Positions 46,680 through 59,385 of a DNA stretch of 64,000 bases are shown one piece after another (the stretch's first letter is position 1; each line of letters starts with the position of its first letter). The notes under the pieces were generated by a model. That model was given only the letters and a program-made list of their open reading frames with translations. It did not search any database and was not told the DNA's origin. This stretch comes from Owenia fusiformis (lineage: Eukaryota > Annelida > Polychaeta > Sabellida > Oweniidae), in assembly GCA_903813345.2 (NCBI GenBank), contig CAIIXF020000001.1, positions 20,293,915 to 20,357,914 of the forward strand, in the 5' to 3' direction. The position numbers and the translations under genes are program-made.

Positions 46680-48430
46680 TAGATATGATTACGTACACAG
46701 TGATAACATTGTAGCAGTTGGCTACAGGTGAACAGGGTGATATGATTGAAGTCCATGATGATATGTTTGTACCATTTAGCTTTAAAACGTGCAGAGTGAT
46801 ACGGTTGTACCAATTACCAAGATATGAGAGATGAGTAGGTACACAATGATATCGTTGTAGCAATTGGCTATAGATGTACATTGTGATATGATTGAAGTAC
46901 AGTAGGGTGATACGGTTGTACCAATTATCTGTAAAAGTACAGGGTGATACGGTTGTACCAATTACCAAGATATGAGTAGTACACAATGATATCGTTGTAG
47001 CAATTGGCTATAGATGTACATTGTGATATGATTGAAGTACAGTAGGGTGATACGGTTGTACCAATTATATGTAAAAGTACTGGACGATATGGTTGGACCA
47101 ATTAACAAGATATGAGTAGTACGCAATGATATCGTTGTAGCAATTGGCTATAGATGTACATTGTGATATGATTGAAGTACAGTAGGGTGATACGGTTGTA
47201 CCAATTATCTGTAAAAGAACAGGATGATATGGTTGTACCGATTAACAAGATATGAGTAGTACGCAATGATATCGTTGTAGCAATTGGCTATAGATGTGCG
47301 TTGTGATGATTGAAGTACAGGGTGATACGGTTGTACCAATTATATGTAAAAGTACTGGACGATATGGTTGGACCAATTAACAAGATATGAGTAGTACGCA
47401 ATGATATCATTGTAGCAATTGGCTATAGATGTACATTGTGATATGATTGAAGTACAGTAGGGTGATACGGTTGTACCAATTATCTGTAAAAGAACAGGAT
47501 GATATGGTTGTACCGATTAACAAGATATGAGTAGTACGCAATGATATCGTTGTAGTAATTGGCTATAGATGTACATTGTGATATGATTGAAGTACAGTAG
47601 GGTGATACGGTTGTACCAATTATCTGTAAAAGAACATGATGATATGGTTGTACCGATTAACAAGATATGAGTAGTACGCAATGATATCGTTGTAGCAATT
47701 GGCTATAGATGTACATTGTGATATGATTAAAGTACAGTAGGGTGATACGGTTGTACCAATTATATGTAAAAGAACAGGATGATATGGTTGTTCCGATTAA
47801 CAAGATATGAGTAGTACGCAATGATATCGTTGTAGCAATTGGCTATAGATGTGCGTTGTGATGATTGAAGTACAGGGTGATACGGTTGTACCAATTACAC
47901 TCTTAAAAATTATTACTTGGATTTCCTTATATTGAGAAATTGTACTACTCATTTTAAGTCAAAAATTACTTAAATAATCTTGAACTACTGAATAATTTTT
48001 AAGTAATTCATTTATGGTGAATTTACTAATGCAAGGAGAGAAATTGAAATACTTACTGTAGTAATTGTAATACTCATTTACATAATTAAGCAATTAAAAA
48101 ACTCAAAATGACAATAATTAAGTTAAACCTAAGTAAAATGAAGTAAAACTAAGTATTTAACTTAATTCATTTTTAAGAGTGTATATGTAAAAGTACTGGA
48201 CGATATGGTTGTACCAAATACCAAGATAAGAGTAGTACGCAATGATATCGTTGTAGCAATTGGCTATAGATGTACCTTGTGATATGATTGAAGTACAGAG
48301 TGATATGGTTGAACCAATTAACAAGATATGAGTAGTACGCAATGATATCGTTGTAGCAATTGGCTATAGAGGTGCGTTGTGATATGATTGAAGTACAGGG
48401 TGATATGTTTGTACGAATTAGCAAAATAAC
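46680..48430. repeat. Tandem array, 140-bp unit, about ten copies
   Basis: The unit contains GATATCGTTGTAGCAATTGG, GTGATATGATTGAAGTACAG and GGGTGATACGGTTGTACCAA. The anchor ATCGTTGTAG recurs at 46851, 46991, 47131, 47271, 47406, 47546, 47686 and 47826, a period of exactly 140 with one unit of 135. One unit is split by the MITE at 47898-48181. The array merges at its right end into the arm of the foldback at 48365-49665. It is AT-rich and non-coding; the apparent frames are periodic artefacts. Confidence 0.9.
47898..48181. mobile_element. TA-flanked MITE inserted in the 140-bp array
   Basis: Perfect 13-bp ends CACTCTTAAAAAT and ATTTTTAAGAGTG bound 284 bp of AT-rich sequence. TA flanks both sides (47896-47897, 48182-48183). 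Removing it with one TA restores the array sequence CCAATTATATGTAAAAG, which proves the insertion point. No other array unit carries it. Confidence 0.88.
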
Positions 48431-49665
48431 CAAATGGTGATCTGGTTGTACCCGTTTATTTTTAGAAATTAAGGGTTATATGGTTGAAGTGCACGGTTAT
48501 TTAGTTGTACTAGCTGTAGAGGTAAATGGTGATACGGTTTATACCCCCCTCCAAAAGTTTGGCAACCTTAGCTCCCTTATTGAACTACGTGTTAAAGCCT
48601 CATTATGTTTGAATTTTTATTTACATAATCTGCGAGGAAAATAATTATAATATTATGGAAATGTAACTTGACCTCATTTCCAATGCCTTCAAATTTTCCC
48701 ATTTTTCTCAATTACAATAGGTCGAAAATTGATGATAAATCTGATGAATGTTCGAAAATCGACATTCAAATGTAAAAAAACATTTTTTGTTTTTAGTGCA
48801 ATCGTTTTTTGTTCCTTTTTACAAATTCTTGAGAATGAAATAAAATATCTTTCCGAAGCTTGTTGGAACAAAATATCATACAACATCTTTTTAGACCTCT
48901 CAATATTATATAGTAATACAAAGGAAATTTTGGTTGATTTAACGAAAAGTATTCCAAAAATTAAAACAAAAAACCCCAAAAAAGTTAAAAATTAAGATAA
49001 ACTTTTTATTTCATTCACAAGGTACTTTTTTTTAAATCAACCAAACTTATCTTTGTACAATTACAATATTGAGAGATCTAAACACGTTGTGTTTATGTCA
49101 TTTTGTTCCAATGAGGTTCGGATAGATGTTTCATTTTATTCAGAACATATTATACCAAGAACAAAAGAAGTGGCAAATGTGTTTTCTAAAACAATATAGA
49201 GAAAAGTATATATATTTATTTCAAATTGTATTGTTACCATTTAAAAGATGACCATTAAATTGGCGATGTGTAAAATTTTCAGAATTCTTTGATGACTGAA
49301 ACGTGAAACGTAAGTTCAACATACCCATCCTTTGGAGGCATTTAAAATGAAGTCAAGTTACTTTCCCATTAATATTATAAGTATTTCCCTCACAGGTCAT
49401 GCAAATAAAAATTTAAACATAAAGAGGCTTTAACACGTAGTTCAATGAGGGAGCTAAGGCTGCCACACTTTTGGAGGGGGTGTAAACCGTATCACCATTT
49501 AGCTCTACAGCTAATAAGTACAACTAAATAACCGTGCACTTCAACCATATAACCCTTAATTTCTAAGACTAATTGGTACAACCAGATCACTATTTGGTTA
49601 TTTTGCTAATTGGTACAAACATATCACCCTGTACTTCAATCATATCACAACGCACATCTATGGAG
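48365..49665. mobile_element. Foldback element with long arms, linked to the 140-bp array
   Basis: Left arm about 48365-48955 and right arm about 49025-49665 are diverged reverse complements with a short loop. The outer ends of both arms carry part of the 140-bp array unit (GTGCGTTGTGATATGATTGA). The right arm has only one unit, while the left continues into the array. Inverted arms with tandem repeats at their outer ends recall FB/Galileo foldback elements. No transposase and no clear target duplication. Confidence 0.65.
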
Positions 49666-52480
49666 GGGAGTGTAAGTACATGGTACAAGGCATATAGTCA
49701 GTGATGACGTCATTAAATAATGTCATTTTCAATGGTGTCGTCGATCAAGGTCATGGTCAATATCCATTGGAACCCTGGGAGCCAATCCTCCTTTTATTTT
49801 GACTACAAAGATATTTTTCAAAACGATGCATTGTGCTTCTCTGTGGATCCAGTGTCGTATTAATAAATGTGTACGTCTCTGCTAGATCCAAAGAACACAT
49901 TTTACAATTACAATACGTACTGTTCAGGAATGTGTGTATGTATTTATCGCACAAATATAAAATAGGAGCCAATGTCTGAGTTTTGATGTCCGAATGGTAT
50001 CTCAGTTGATTTTAAGCTTCGTTGACAATAATTCTGAAAAGTTCCATTTCAAGCATATTCATTTCAAACATTTTATCTTGAATAACATCAAAAACATATT
50101 TTTTGCAAGAATCAAATTACGAATTATGAGGCACATATTGTCATGATCATGTTTATTGAATTATTGCTCTCAAGCTTTTAAAATCTAGGAGTCTCTTTGA
50201 GTCTATGTATTTGTAAGAATGCAATATATTTGGGTGGGGGGGGGGGGGGCTGGGGGGTAATGTGTTAACATAACCATCGTTTAAGATGAGTCTTGATTAT
50301 TCAAAAATGATCTAGTGCACGAAGAATATACGTTTGAACTTAAGTGATATAGGCCTATTATGTATTTTGAGTAATAAGCCTTTACATTCTAATACTCATC
50401 ACGAGTTTGTTTCATTCGCGAGTCGTGCATTTCGTTTAATGTCGTGTTCCAATCTCATTCTATAGATACTGTGATTTCTATCATGAACGCCACATGCCTT
50501 GAAAATCCAAGATGGCCGTCTGTGGCATTCTGGGAAGATCCGTCGTTGTCATGATGAGAATTCCTAAGCAAACAGAGCATGGGTGACAATAAATCATCCT
50601 TGACAGCTATTTGTAACTCTTATAATTGGAGATTACTGGGAGAGTCAGATATAGACTATTTCGAATAAAGGCGAAAATCAAGGCGTAAAGAATGATTGCA
50701 ATTTTCCTCTTAGACGCAGCCGAGTTTGAAGTACATAATACCTCAAAACATGGGAAATCGCATTTTGATGACAGTAGTTTGGTCATTTTTCATCAGGCAA
50801 CATTCGCACCATATTGAATCAATGGTCTTAGCATAATCTTTACACGACAAGTTATTTCCCAAGCAAATTAATATTTTTTTTAAGAAATGATGTCCATTGA
50901 AGTCATGTATCATTCGATAGCAGGTCATAATCAAAAAGTGGAAATCTGCATGTAAAAAGCTGATCCTTGAGTGAGTTAACTGACTGACGGGAAAAAATAT
51001 ACGGTCGATTCTCCGGCATCTGATTCAAGTGTTATTTACGAATGCGATCGAATATTTAAAACAATCTGCAAATGATCTTGCATAGAATCTTATATCGGGA
51101 TCGCAAGATCAATTGAGTTTACGCTAGGTTCTATAGAGAATTTCCATAATTATGCTCATGCTCACCCGTGCAGTCAATTGTGTTTTCTTTAAGCAATTCA
51201 ACATCTTGAATTTGAACGAAAAATATAGATCAAATACAGAATTCTGGTGATAAATCTATCTTCCAGAAATGAATTATGTTTGGAACTGTAGTTCATTCTG
51301 AGTAATCAAGGTACATGCAAGTAAACCCATACGTTCTAAGCATACTACCCAGATATGGTAGGTATTTGAAAAGAACGTGGAACTAAACTGTATCTTGGAT
51401 CCTTGAAAAATCCCCGGTTCACATCTATCCAGAGATGTGCTACGCAGATATTTTGAATTTATCTGAAGAGAGAATAAGTAAAAAGTCAGAAAGTGGGAAA
51501 CTAAAGTATTCACTCAGGTATTTCCATTATCATGCGTCAGATTTCCTTGATTAATGATGTATTTAGATGTGGACCCACATATGTTGATGTTGAGGAAAAT
51601 TAAGCTTATTGATACATTAGGCCAAGAAATCGACATGACTTAACATCTGAACATGTGTTAGGGAACGCCTCCAGATGGTACCAATGTTTTCATTGTCGTT
51701 ACGCCATGTGGCAATATTTGTTTCCAATGTCGCATTGGTGGATATCGTTAATACCTCTGCAGTTATAGATATTTTTCAAAAACGCACCTTAATTTCTGAA
51801 TATTTTTTGCTCATTCATAATAGAAAAACATAAAAAAATCTATTTTAATTTTTGGAAAAAAGAGAGACCATTCAAAAATGAAGCGATGAATGAAGCTATC
51901 GTAGATAGTAACTAACCTTCATGTTCAAAATGAAAGTGAAAAAAGTAAGCATTTATACACGTATTACTTGGAACACCATACCATGCTCGCGGGAACTGTG
52001 TACTTGAACGATTAATTGGTGTTCCAAAGAAAACCTTCACATTTTGTAGATAAACATGCGGTTCAAAATTATCCCTTCTGTCTGTTGTTAATCATATTGA
52101 TTTTGGATTCCAATAATTGATTGACAATACTTTGTAATAACTGAGGAGTAATTCGAAAAATTACTTATATAAGCAATCAATATTATGATGTTGCGTGAGA
52201 GAATAGATCTTTAATTGGTCCATCTGACGACCATGTCCAAGCAAAATGATAGACGATTTCACGATAATTACCACAGTAACAGTTGCATAATTCTTTAAGG
52301 CAATTATAACTTCTTAATAAGTCTTTGGAAAATTAACTAGTGAATAATTAAATAGTTGTGCATGTGTACAAGGTTCGTTAAGTAAGTAATCACATCATTG
52401 GTGCTTAGCAGTCACGGTTTTCCATCACATCTTAAATATTTTATTGGAGGAAAGTAATTATATAATTTTGGAATCCTGCC
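49666..52480. other. Intergenic, nothing recognised
   Basis: No gene or bounded element. A G run of about 17 bases with one break lies near 50235. AT-rich, possibly regulatory for the transcript starting near 52511. Confidence 0.35.
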
Positions 52481-52517
52481 TATAAAAGTCAGATCCGTTT
52501 GTGTTAAATCACATTTC
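52481..52517 (+). promoter_or_regulatory. TATA/initiator core promoter
   Basis: TATAAAAG at 52481-52488 is followed by TCACATT at 52509-52515, a perfect initiator (YYANWYY) whose A at 52511 lies 30 nt from the first T of the TATA box. This spacing is canonical for RNA polymerase II. No transposon end coincides with it. Confidence 0.5.
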
Positions 52518-52630
52518 ATGCAGTGGTCGAAGAGACAAGTCAAAGGAAAAACGTTGTGAGAATATATATATCAAATTTGGAAGGCATATTAAGGAGACGA
52601 TCGGGACCGAATATCAAAGTCTAGGTTGAA
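52511..52630 (+). ncRNA. Putative first exon of an unidentified transcript
   Basis: If transcription starts at 52511, a 120-nt exon would run to a good 5' splice site, GAA|GTAAGG, at 52630/52631. It holds only a 13-codon ORF, so it would be a 5' UTR or part of a non-coding RNA. Possible later exons have good-looking sites: an acceptor near 56500 (GTTAATTTTAG) with donor GTAAGTATT near 56752; an acceptor near 61164 (TGTGTTTCAG) with donor GTAAGA at 61371; and an acceptor at about 62148 (TTCTTTTACTTTCAG). I could not join these into a recognised protein. Confidence 0.3.
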
Positions 52631-52636
52631 GTAAGG

Positions 52637-54218
52637 GTGAGGTTTTTACATCATACAACAACTTGTTTTGTATTTAGTAGACAGTATAGATACTAATTAT
52701 ATTGACAAAACATCTTATATCTCAGATAACTGTCTAGTTTCCTTTATAGCTTGAGTTCTTCGTTTCATTTTAGTGAACTAATTTCAGCTTTGACTTTGCC
52801 ATGCACTGTACCATGTCAAAGATAATGATGTTATTCCACTGAGACATGCATAAAACCTTGATTTATTTATTTTTCCAATGTGATGCCTAATTCTCCTATC
52901 TATTCGCTACATTACTGTCTAACAAGGTTTTTCAAGATGGTCGTTTTAATTTCCAAGACGATTCCATCGGCTTTCGTAACTATAAAGCATAATCGGAATG
53001 GCTATTGGCTATGGAATCTCACGTGGTATTGCTGCTGTCGGTTCACTTGCCAACTGGACAGAGGATCACCTACGTACAGATAAATCAAAGAAATGGTCAG
53101 ATTATGGTGTCAAATTGAGTTATAACTAATTATCCATGTGTGAATATCGTTTCTCATGCTTCTTAGAGGTTTGAACAAAATTCATTTGCTATGATTGGTT
53201 TTGAGATTCGATTTATACCGTTGTCCTTATCTGTGAAATTGGCAAAATTATGATGAGTTTAGAAATGAACCTAAAACGCATGTGAGTTGGTGAAAAGTTG
53301 TTGAAAAACCGAAATTTTGACATGTTATAAAATGTAGAGTAGAAGAGTTCTAAATGGTGAAAACGAATGTTGATGCGATTAGGTTCTACATTGAAGATTT
53401 CAATGGATTTTTGTAAGCCAAGGCAGTCGGTATGATTGTGATACGCAGTACGTAATCAGTGTAACTCCATCCATAGGGACTATGGCTTGACTGATGAACA
53501 GGCTCTGATTAAGTTTTTTAGATTAATCCATATTGACTTGCAAATATTTCAAACAGGCACTCATTACTATGAACAGGGCTCAAATGATTTATACTATTTC
53601 ACGCTGCACTAACTAATGGAGAGACAATCCAATTTTTAATAAGAATATTGAATCTAATTCCTGCAATGTACAACTACTTCTCCAATCTCAATGTCGTGTT
53701 CAGTTTTTTATTAAGCAGTTATGTTGTCGCCTACATAGAGTTAATTTACAATTTATAATCAGACTCTAAAATCAAATCTTTGTCTGAATTTAAGTAAGAA
53801 CTACAAAGACATCACTCACAGTTTATATCACTCAAGGCTTGAATCTGCTAAATGGTTCCAATTTGAGAGGAATCGATAAGTTTAATGCAATCGGCTGATA
53901 CATTGTCTGCCGTAATAACATCTTCTAGATGCAGTTTCACTGTAAATTGCTCCATCGTCAGCTCAATGCAAAGAAAAATGAGAATGATAGACACTCTTCA
54001 GCAAATATGTGACACTATATTTAATTGTGTCCTTTCTCGGAAAACTTTCAGCAAATGGATTCAGTAGCTACATCTTCATACATTGGAAGTCGAAGATGAT
54101 GTTTAAATTCTGCATAATGATAACAGTGTATGAGGTTTGGATGATTGAGCAGTTCAAGAGAGGACCTTTAATCAAATGTTGGTGATTTATTATTAGATCA
54201 TTGTATCCATGATCCTTA
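52637..54218. other. Putative intronic/intergenic sequence
   Basis: No confident exon. A 43-codon plus-strand ORF at 52998-53129 (MAIGYGISRGIAAVGSLANW...) is the most protein-like stretch, but it matches no family I know. Confidence 0.3.
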
Positions 54219-56336
54219 AAATAAACACTATCTTTTTTTTTATTTAAATCATGTATATATTTCTCATTTTATAACTTTGTATACAAGTACATCAGGTCAT
54301 TTTACAATATTACAATATTTGTGAAAAATGATATAATTTCAATTCTTGAACATTATTACAATAGTTTACAAATATAACGTACCATAAGTTGTTTAACCAT
54401 TCATTAAAATAAGTATAGTTAGTGTCTTGTACCTTATAGCCAAAGACAAGAGTTTTATACTTTTTCAAGCTTAATTCAATTTTAAAATGATCTAAAATAT
54501 AATTTTCAAGTTGGTCTATTACATTAAGTACTCTATGACATTGAAAGAACAAATGTTTATAGTCTTCTACTTGTCCGCAAATATCACACTTGTCGTTAAC
54601 ACTTATTTTCCATCTTAGAAGTAATTGTTTGCATGGTAAAATATAATGTAAAAGTTTGTATTTAAAATTGGCCACTTTTTTATTTTTGGATTGCTTTAAA
54701 AGTATCCAAGTCTGTTGAAACAGCATTTGACTATTTTGAATTTCACAAAGATTAATCCAAAATGATTCCAAATATGTTTTAGTTGCTATATGTTCCAACA
54801 GGATTGAATATATGTCTCTAGAACTTGCATGTTTATCCAAAAATCTATAATGCTTCAATTTACTGTCATAAAATCTTAAACTTACATTTGTATTAACATA
54901 TGTACATCTGCTTGCCTCACTAAATATTTTAACTCTATATTGAAATGGCAAAGATTGCTTAACAGTTATATATTCTGCCATCCAATTGACCCTAGATTTA
55001 AGCTTATGAAGAATTTCATCTTGGGTACACATAAGATCATTAACATATAATATATTTGAATTTATCCAGTTTTCAAAATACAAACACTTGTTATTGAAAG
55101 TTATGTCTTTATTGTGCCATATCACCATTTGTCTAATTTCTGCAAATGTTATGTTATCAATTTTGGATTCTGAGCCTCCAAGAATACTCCAAGCATGGAG
55201 TAAATCTTTGTAAAATTGAGGCAAGATATTAAAATTACAAATATTCTCTGGTTTTCCATAAGTAGATTTAAATATCAAAGTATCTGGGAGTCCAGTTTTA
55301 CTTAATATCTCTCTTGCTAGAATATTCCAACTTGCATGTTTATTCCCATACTCAATGTCTAATATCCATTTAATTTTAAAGGCCCTGAATTTAGATTTTA
55401 AGTCAGGCATTGAAAGTCCACCTTTAGACAAAGTATTAATTAAGACAGATCTTTTAATTTTATCTCTTTTTCCATCCCACAAAAATGAATAAAGTTCTGA
55501 AGTAATTTCTTTCAAAAAAGTTTCATTTGGTGTGTCAATGCTTTTTGCTAAATACATCAGTTTAGATAATGCAAGTGTTTTAATGATAACTATTTTCCCA
55601 TAAAGAGTAATCTTGCGTTTTTTCCACAAAGACAATGACTTTCTCATTTTATCTGCTATACTATTCCAATTAAGATCATGCAATTTAGTTTGATCTATTC
55701 CAAAGTAGACACCTAATGATTTTACTTCCTGTTTCCAGGAAATATTACAAAAAGTAGTATTATTATCATTTTTAAAGTTACCAAGTTTTATACCTTCTGT
55801 TTTTTCTAAGTTAAGCTCTAAACCAGAAACAGTTCCGAAACGCTGTATTTCTTTAATAGCTATATTAATAGAGTTTTTTCCATGAACAAAGAGAGTGGTG
55901 TCATCTGCAAGTTGACATATTTTGACTTCTTTGTTTCTTACTTTAATACCTTTGATTCTAGAATTATTTCTAATATTGATTGCCATTGTTTCTGCTGCAA
56001 TGAGATAAATCAAAGCAGAAATGGGACATCCCTGCCGAATGCCCCGAGATACATCAAAATATGGTGATAAGTAACCATTATTAGCTACACAGCTTTGTAT
56101 TCCATTATACAAGGTTTTAATCCACTGGATAAAATTAGTGCCAAAATTAAATTTCTTTAAAGCTTCTAGAGTGAAGTCAATTTCCAAACAATCAAAACAT
56201 TTTGAAAAATCTGCAAAAATAATAGCAGAATCTAATGTTTTTCTATATTTATTAGCATAATTGATAACGTCATTTATTAGCCTTATATTATATCCAATAA
56301 ATCTTCCTTTAATATAGCATACAAATAAACACTATC
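54219..56336 (-). mobile_element. 5'-truncated Tx1/L1-type LINE with 14-bp target duplication
   Basis: The body 54233-56322 is flanked by perfect 14-bp copies of AAATAAACACTATC (54219-54232 and 56323-56336). A poly(A) tail (read as T's at 54233-54241) directly abuts the first. This is the signature of target-primed reverse transcription. The 5' end was truncated at insertion, within the reverse transcriptase. The identical duplications and uninterrupted reading frame suggest a recent insertion. Confidence 0.92.
54310..56322 (-). CDS. LINE ORF2 C-terminal part: reverse transcriptase and zinc knuckle
   Basis: An open frame of 670 codons runs from the truncation point to a stop. It includes RT motif A FADFSKCFD (residues 36-44, catalytic Asp38), RGIRQGCPISALIY, and the catalytic ICQLADDTTLF with its DD pair. 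The thumb follows, with GLELNLEKTEGIKLG and KSLGVYFG. The C-terminal region typical of L1/Tx1 ORF2 contains LWKKRKITLYGKI, FLWDGKRDKIKR and GGLSMPD. A final zinc knuckle, CDICGQVEDYKHLFFQCH, is of the zf-RVT type. The endonuclease and first RT motifs are missing because of 5' truncation, so the copy cannot move by itself. Clade assignment to Tx1 is from motif wording and is moderately sure. Confidence 0.9.
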   Translation of the reverse strand, partial: VCYIKGRFIGYNIRLINDVINYANKYRKTLDSAIIFADFSKCFDCLEIDFTLEALKKFNFGTNFIQWIKTLYNGIQSCVANNGYLSPYFDVSRGIRQGCPISALIYLIAAETMAINIRNNSRIKGIKVRNKEVKICQLADDTTLFVHGKNSINIAIKEIQRFGTVSGLELNLEKTEGIKLGNFKNDNNTTFCNISWKQEVKSLGVYFGIDQTKLHDLNWNSIADKMRKSLSLWKKRKITLYGKIVIIKTLALSKLMYLAKSIDTPNETFLKEITSELYSFLWDGKRDKIKRSVLINTLSKGGLSMPDLKSKFRAFKIKWILDIEYGNKHASWNILAREILSKTGLPDTLIFKSTYGKPENICNFNILPQFYKDLLHAWSILGGSESKIDNITFAEIRQMVIWHNKDITFNNKCLYFENWINSNILYVNDLMCTQDEILHKLKSRVNWMAEYITVKQSLPFQYRVKIFSEASRCTYVNTNVSLRFYDSKLKHYRFLDKHASSRDIYSILLEHIATKTYLESFWINLCEIQNSQMLFQQTWILLKQSKNKKVANFKYKLLHYILPCKQLLLRWKISVNDKCDICGQVEDYKHLFFQCHRVLNVIDQLENYILDHFKIELSLKKYKTLVFGYKVQDTNYTYFNEWLNNLWYVIFVNYCNNVQELKLYHFSQIL

Positions 56337-59300
56337 GTACTCTTCACCAGCTGTGGCCTCAGTTCAGAAGAGTTCGCCTCCAGCAGCCGTTTAATATTCA
56401 CAGATTGCTCAGAAGTCTTTCAATTGGTGGCACCACAAATTCAATTTAGACTTCAATTATCATATATTTCCTTATCTCACGTCTGCTCAACGTTAATTTT
56501 AGATGTTTATTACGCGGAGGGCTATGATATCACCATATGGGACAGATCTCCAGATGATGATGTGGAAGCAGAGAACGATGCCGCATCTCCCACAGGATCA
56601 CGCATTCGGACAAGCATCACAGAGCGCCAGATGGGATCAGTTATACAATACGTGATATGCCTGAGCTCAACTGAAGGATGGAACTGATTGACGATTAATT
56701 CTGTCAAACTATAACTGGATAGTACCTCCTGCTGACGGAACACAAAAAGATGTAAGTATTATTATTAAAATACATACTAATAGCAATGGATTTGGAAAGC
56801 ATGTACACACATTACATATATCGACTAAAAGTATTAAGACCGTATAATTTATTTATATTTGAATCGACCTGTAATAATCGAACTCTGTGGGATGCTTCGT
56901 TTTTTCTACATTTATTATTGTATGGCATATTGCAACGTGACTACACCTGAAGAACTTGTCGTCCTTTAATCAGTCGTATGTTAAGTCTGCATTACTGACG
57001 GGGAAGACTCATTGGAAATATTATCGGATACATTCATATCATTAACACCCTCTAATAGGCAAACCCTAATGTTCTTCTAAAGGATCTACTTCCTCAGAAT
57101 AATTATATCTGTGTAATCGTAGGTATTGTTTCATCGGTTGAATTCCCGTGTACATCCATATGGGTGACCCTAGGTTATTTTCTTCGTCCAATACTGACTT
57201 GACCTATTGGTTACTATATGGCAATACTAGCACTAAACCGGATAATATCTTCAGGGGACAGTATTTGCGTTGACACAGGGACCCTGGTTGAAATTATTGA
57301 CTTTCACTAAAATAATACCTTTTGGGATTTTATTGAATGAAGTGTATTTTTTATCACGATAGGTTATTGTTTTACGGAGCAGTTGTATTGGTAATTATCA
57401 CCTTTAAACCCCAACGGCAGTCCTCGCTGTTCTATTAATGATTTAAGCCTATCGTGACCGTATGTTTTTTGAGACAGTGGCACCATTGGGATTGAATTTG
57501 CACAACGGCAACTTATTGACTTTCTTCGATATTCTGTTCCATAAAAGATGCAATTAACAATAGCCTTTAAACTGACACTGTAGGTCCCAAAATAGAACAC
57601 AATAAATCAACTGTCAAAATTGAGGAAATTGGTCGCCTGGAAATCATCATTGACGACGCTTTATGTGCAATGTAATATATTGCCGTTCTTAAAGAAATCA
57701 GTAGTGATAGCTTGTAGTCGGCTAACATTTCGTGTCCAACATGATAAAAAATCACCCCTGGTTCGTGATCGCCACTGTGTAATGACAATATAGATTTAAT
57801 CTGGGATGAAGAAAATACTTCGTCCTAGACCTAGCACAGTATCTCATGTGTTTCAATGCATAGAAGCTTAATATTCAGGATTTTGTTGTGATAAAAAGCC
57901 AGTAAAAGTGATGCATCCCCAGAGACCCGTGTTCGTTCGAACAATCGATAACTGCATTGCCAATGTAACCCCGTGGGTGCGTCACAATAGTATAAATGAT
58001 TGCTTTATGCTAATTACATGACCTGCAAGGGACCTTCTTAGGCCATTATCTATCAGCACAAACGAGGCTAATTGTCTAGCATAAGCATGATTGGAATCGA
58101 AAGTTAATCAATTAAGCGCAGAACCTTATAACAAAAACTTGAAGAATGCTACTATTACATCGCCGTGTATAAGTCTTTCACATCTTGATTTGTCTTGAGA
58201 TTTTCACGAAAAAGACAAGGGGTTGGAATTAGTTTCAACAAAATTAGAATTACAAATCAAGAGTGCACATACATATGTCATGCCTTATTTGTTTTTGTTT
58301 AAGTTAACCATTTTTTATTCAATTACAGAAAAACACACCATAGTAAAATGTGATTGGACATCGTATAGTTACATCATATTCGTTATCAAGGTGATATCTA
58401 ATGCATCAAATAATATGATGTTGTTTGTTGAGTCTATACATACATTATACTTTTAGTATTGATACAGAATATATTCTTCAGTACCATTTTGCTACCTTAG
58501 TAGTTTAATATTAAAGGATATGTGGCTCAAGGTACTATTTCGGCAGATTTTATTTATTTTGACGAACTTTTAACTTTATTGTGTCATAATCTTTTAACCT
58601 CTACAAGTAGGTCTATTTGATAACACGGTTTACATATGGCCTAAAATAATGTTTTCCTTTTCAACTTTTAATTTAAAGGGGCAACAAGGACTGTAGAGAG
58701 AAAATTTGAATTTTCTTATTTTTTCTGAGCTATCAGGTCAATATTTGGCTAATCTTCTTTGACATACCTATTTTCTTAAAATGTCTGGATAAATTCTCAA
58801 TTTCAGCATTAAGAAGTGTAAATTCAGTTCAAAGCTTCTATAAAGGGAGTCCCACTTATAGATTTTTAATATTCACCACGTTTCATGAGGAATATCAGCT
58901 GAAGTTATGTTCATGTAGCTGGATTAGCTGTTATACTAAAAACATGAGCTGACTACCTGCAAGACGCTGCTCTATAGTTTGCAGCAAATTATGAGCAGAC
59001 CGTCATTTGTTTGAATAGGAGTAGCGGGCGGGAGAGGAGATATCATGTCCAAACCTCATTCCTACCATGAAATGTAGAGAGCATGTCCAAACCTCATTTC
59101 TACCATGAAATGTAGAGAGCAAAGTACATTGCTAATGGACTTCTCCTTTAATCAAACAATTGAAAAGAATTCCTAAAGTTATATCGAATCAGGGACCCAA
59201 CAGTCCACGTGCAATGAACACTGTGTGTATATGATGTCGAATATCATGTAGGGATCGTATATAATATATGTGTGTTTACCTGGATACAAAGTTGCTACCT

Positions 59301-59385
59301 TGGGCTCATAGTCTGTTTTAAACTACTAAGACGAAGCGAAGTCATAGGAATGGAAAGGGTACCAAGTTGTTACTACAGCGCATGG
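56337..59385. other. No confident gene; possible exon and a 38-bp tandem duplication
   Basis: About 56503-56751 could be an exon of the transcript starting at 52511. Its longest frame ends in EGYDITIWDRSPDDDVEAEN... and stops at 56687. A 38-bp unit (CATGTCCAAACCTCATTCCT...) is tandemly repeated twice at 59044-59119. Nothing else is recognised. Confidence 0.35.

Noticed and set aside
46680-48430. Possible CRISPR-like array
   Set aside because: Repeats are 140 bp, directly adjacent and without unique spacers, in a eukaryotic genome. It is an ordinary tandem satellite.
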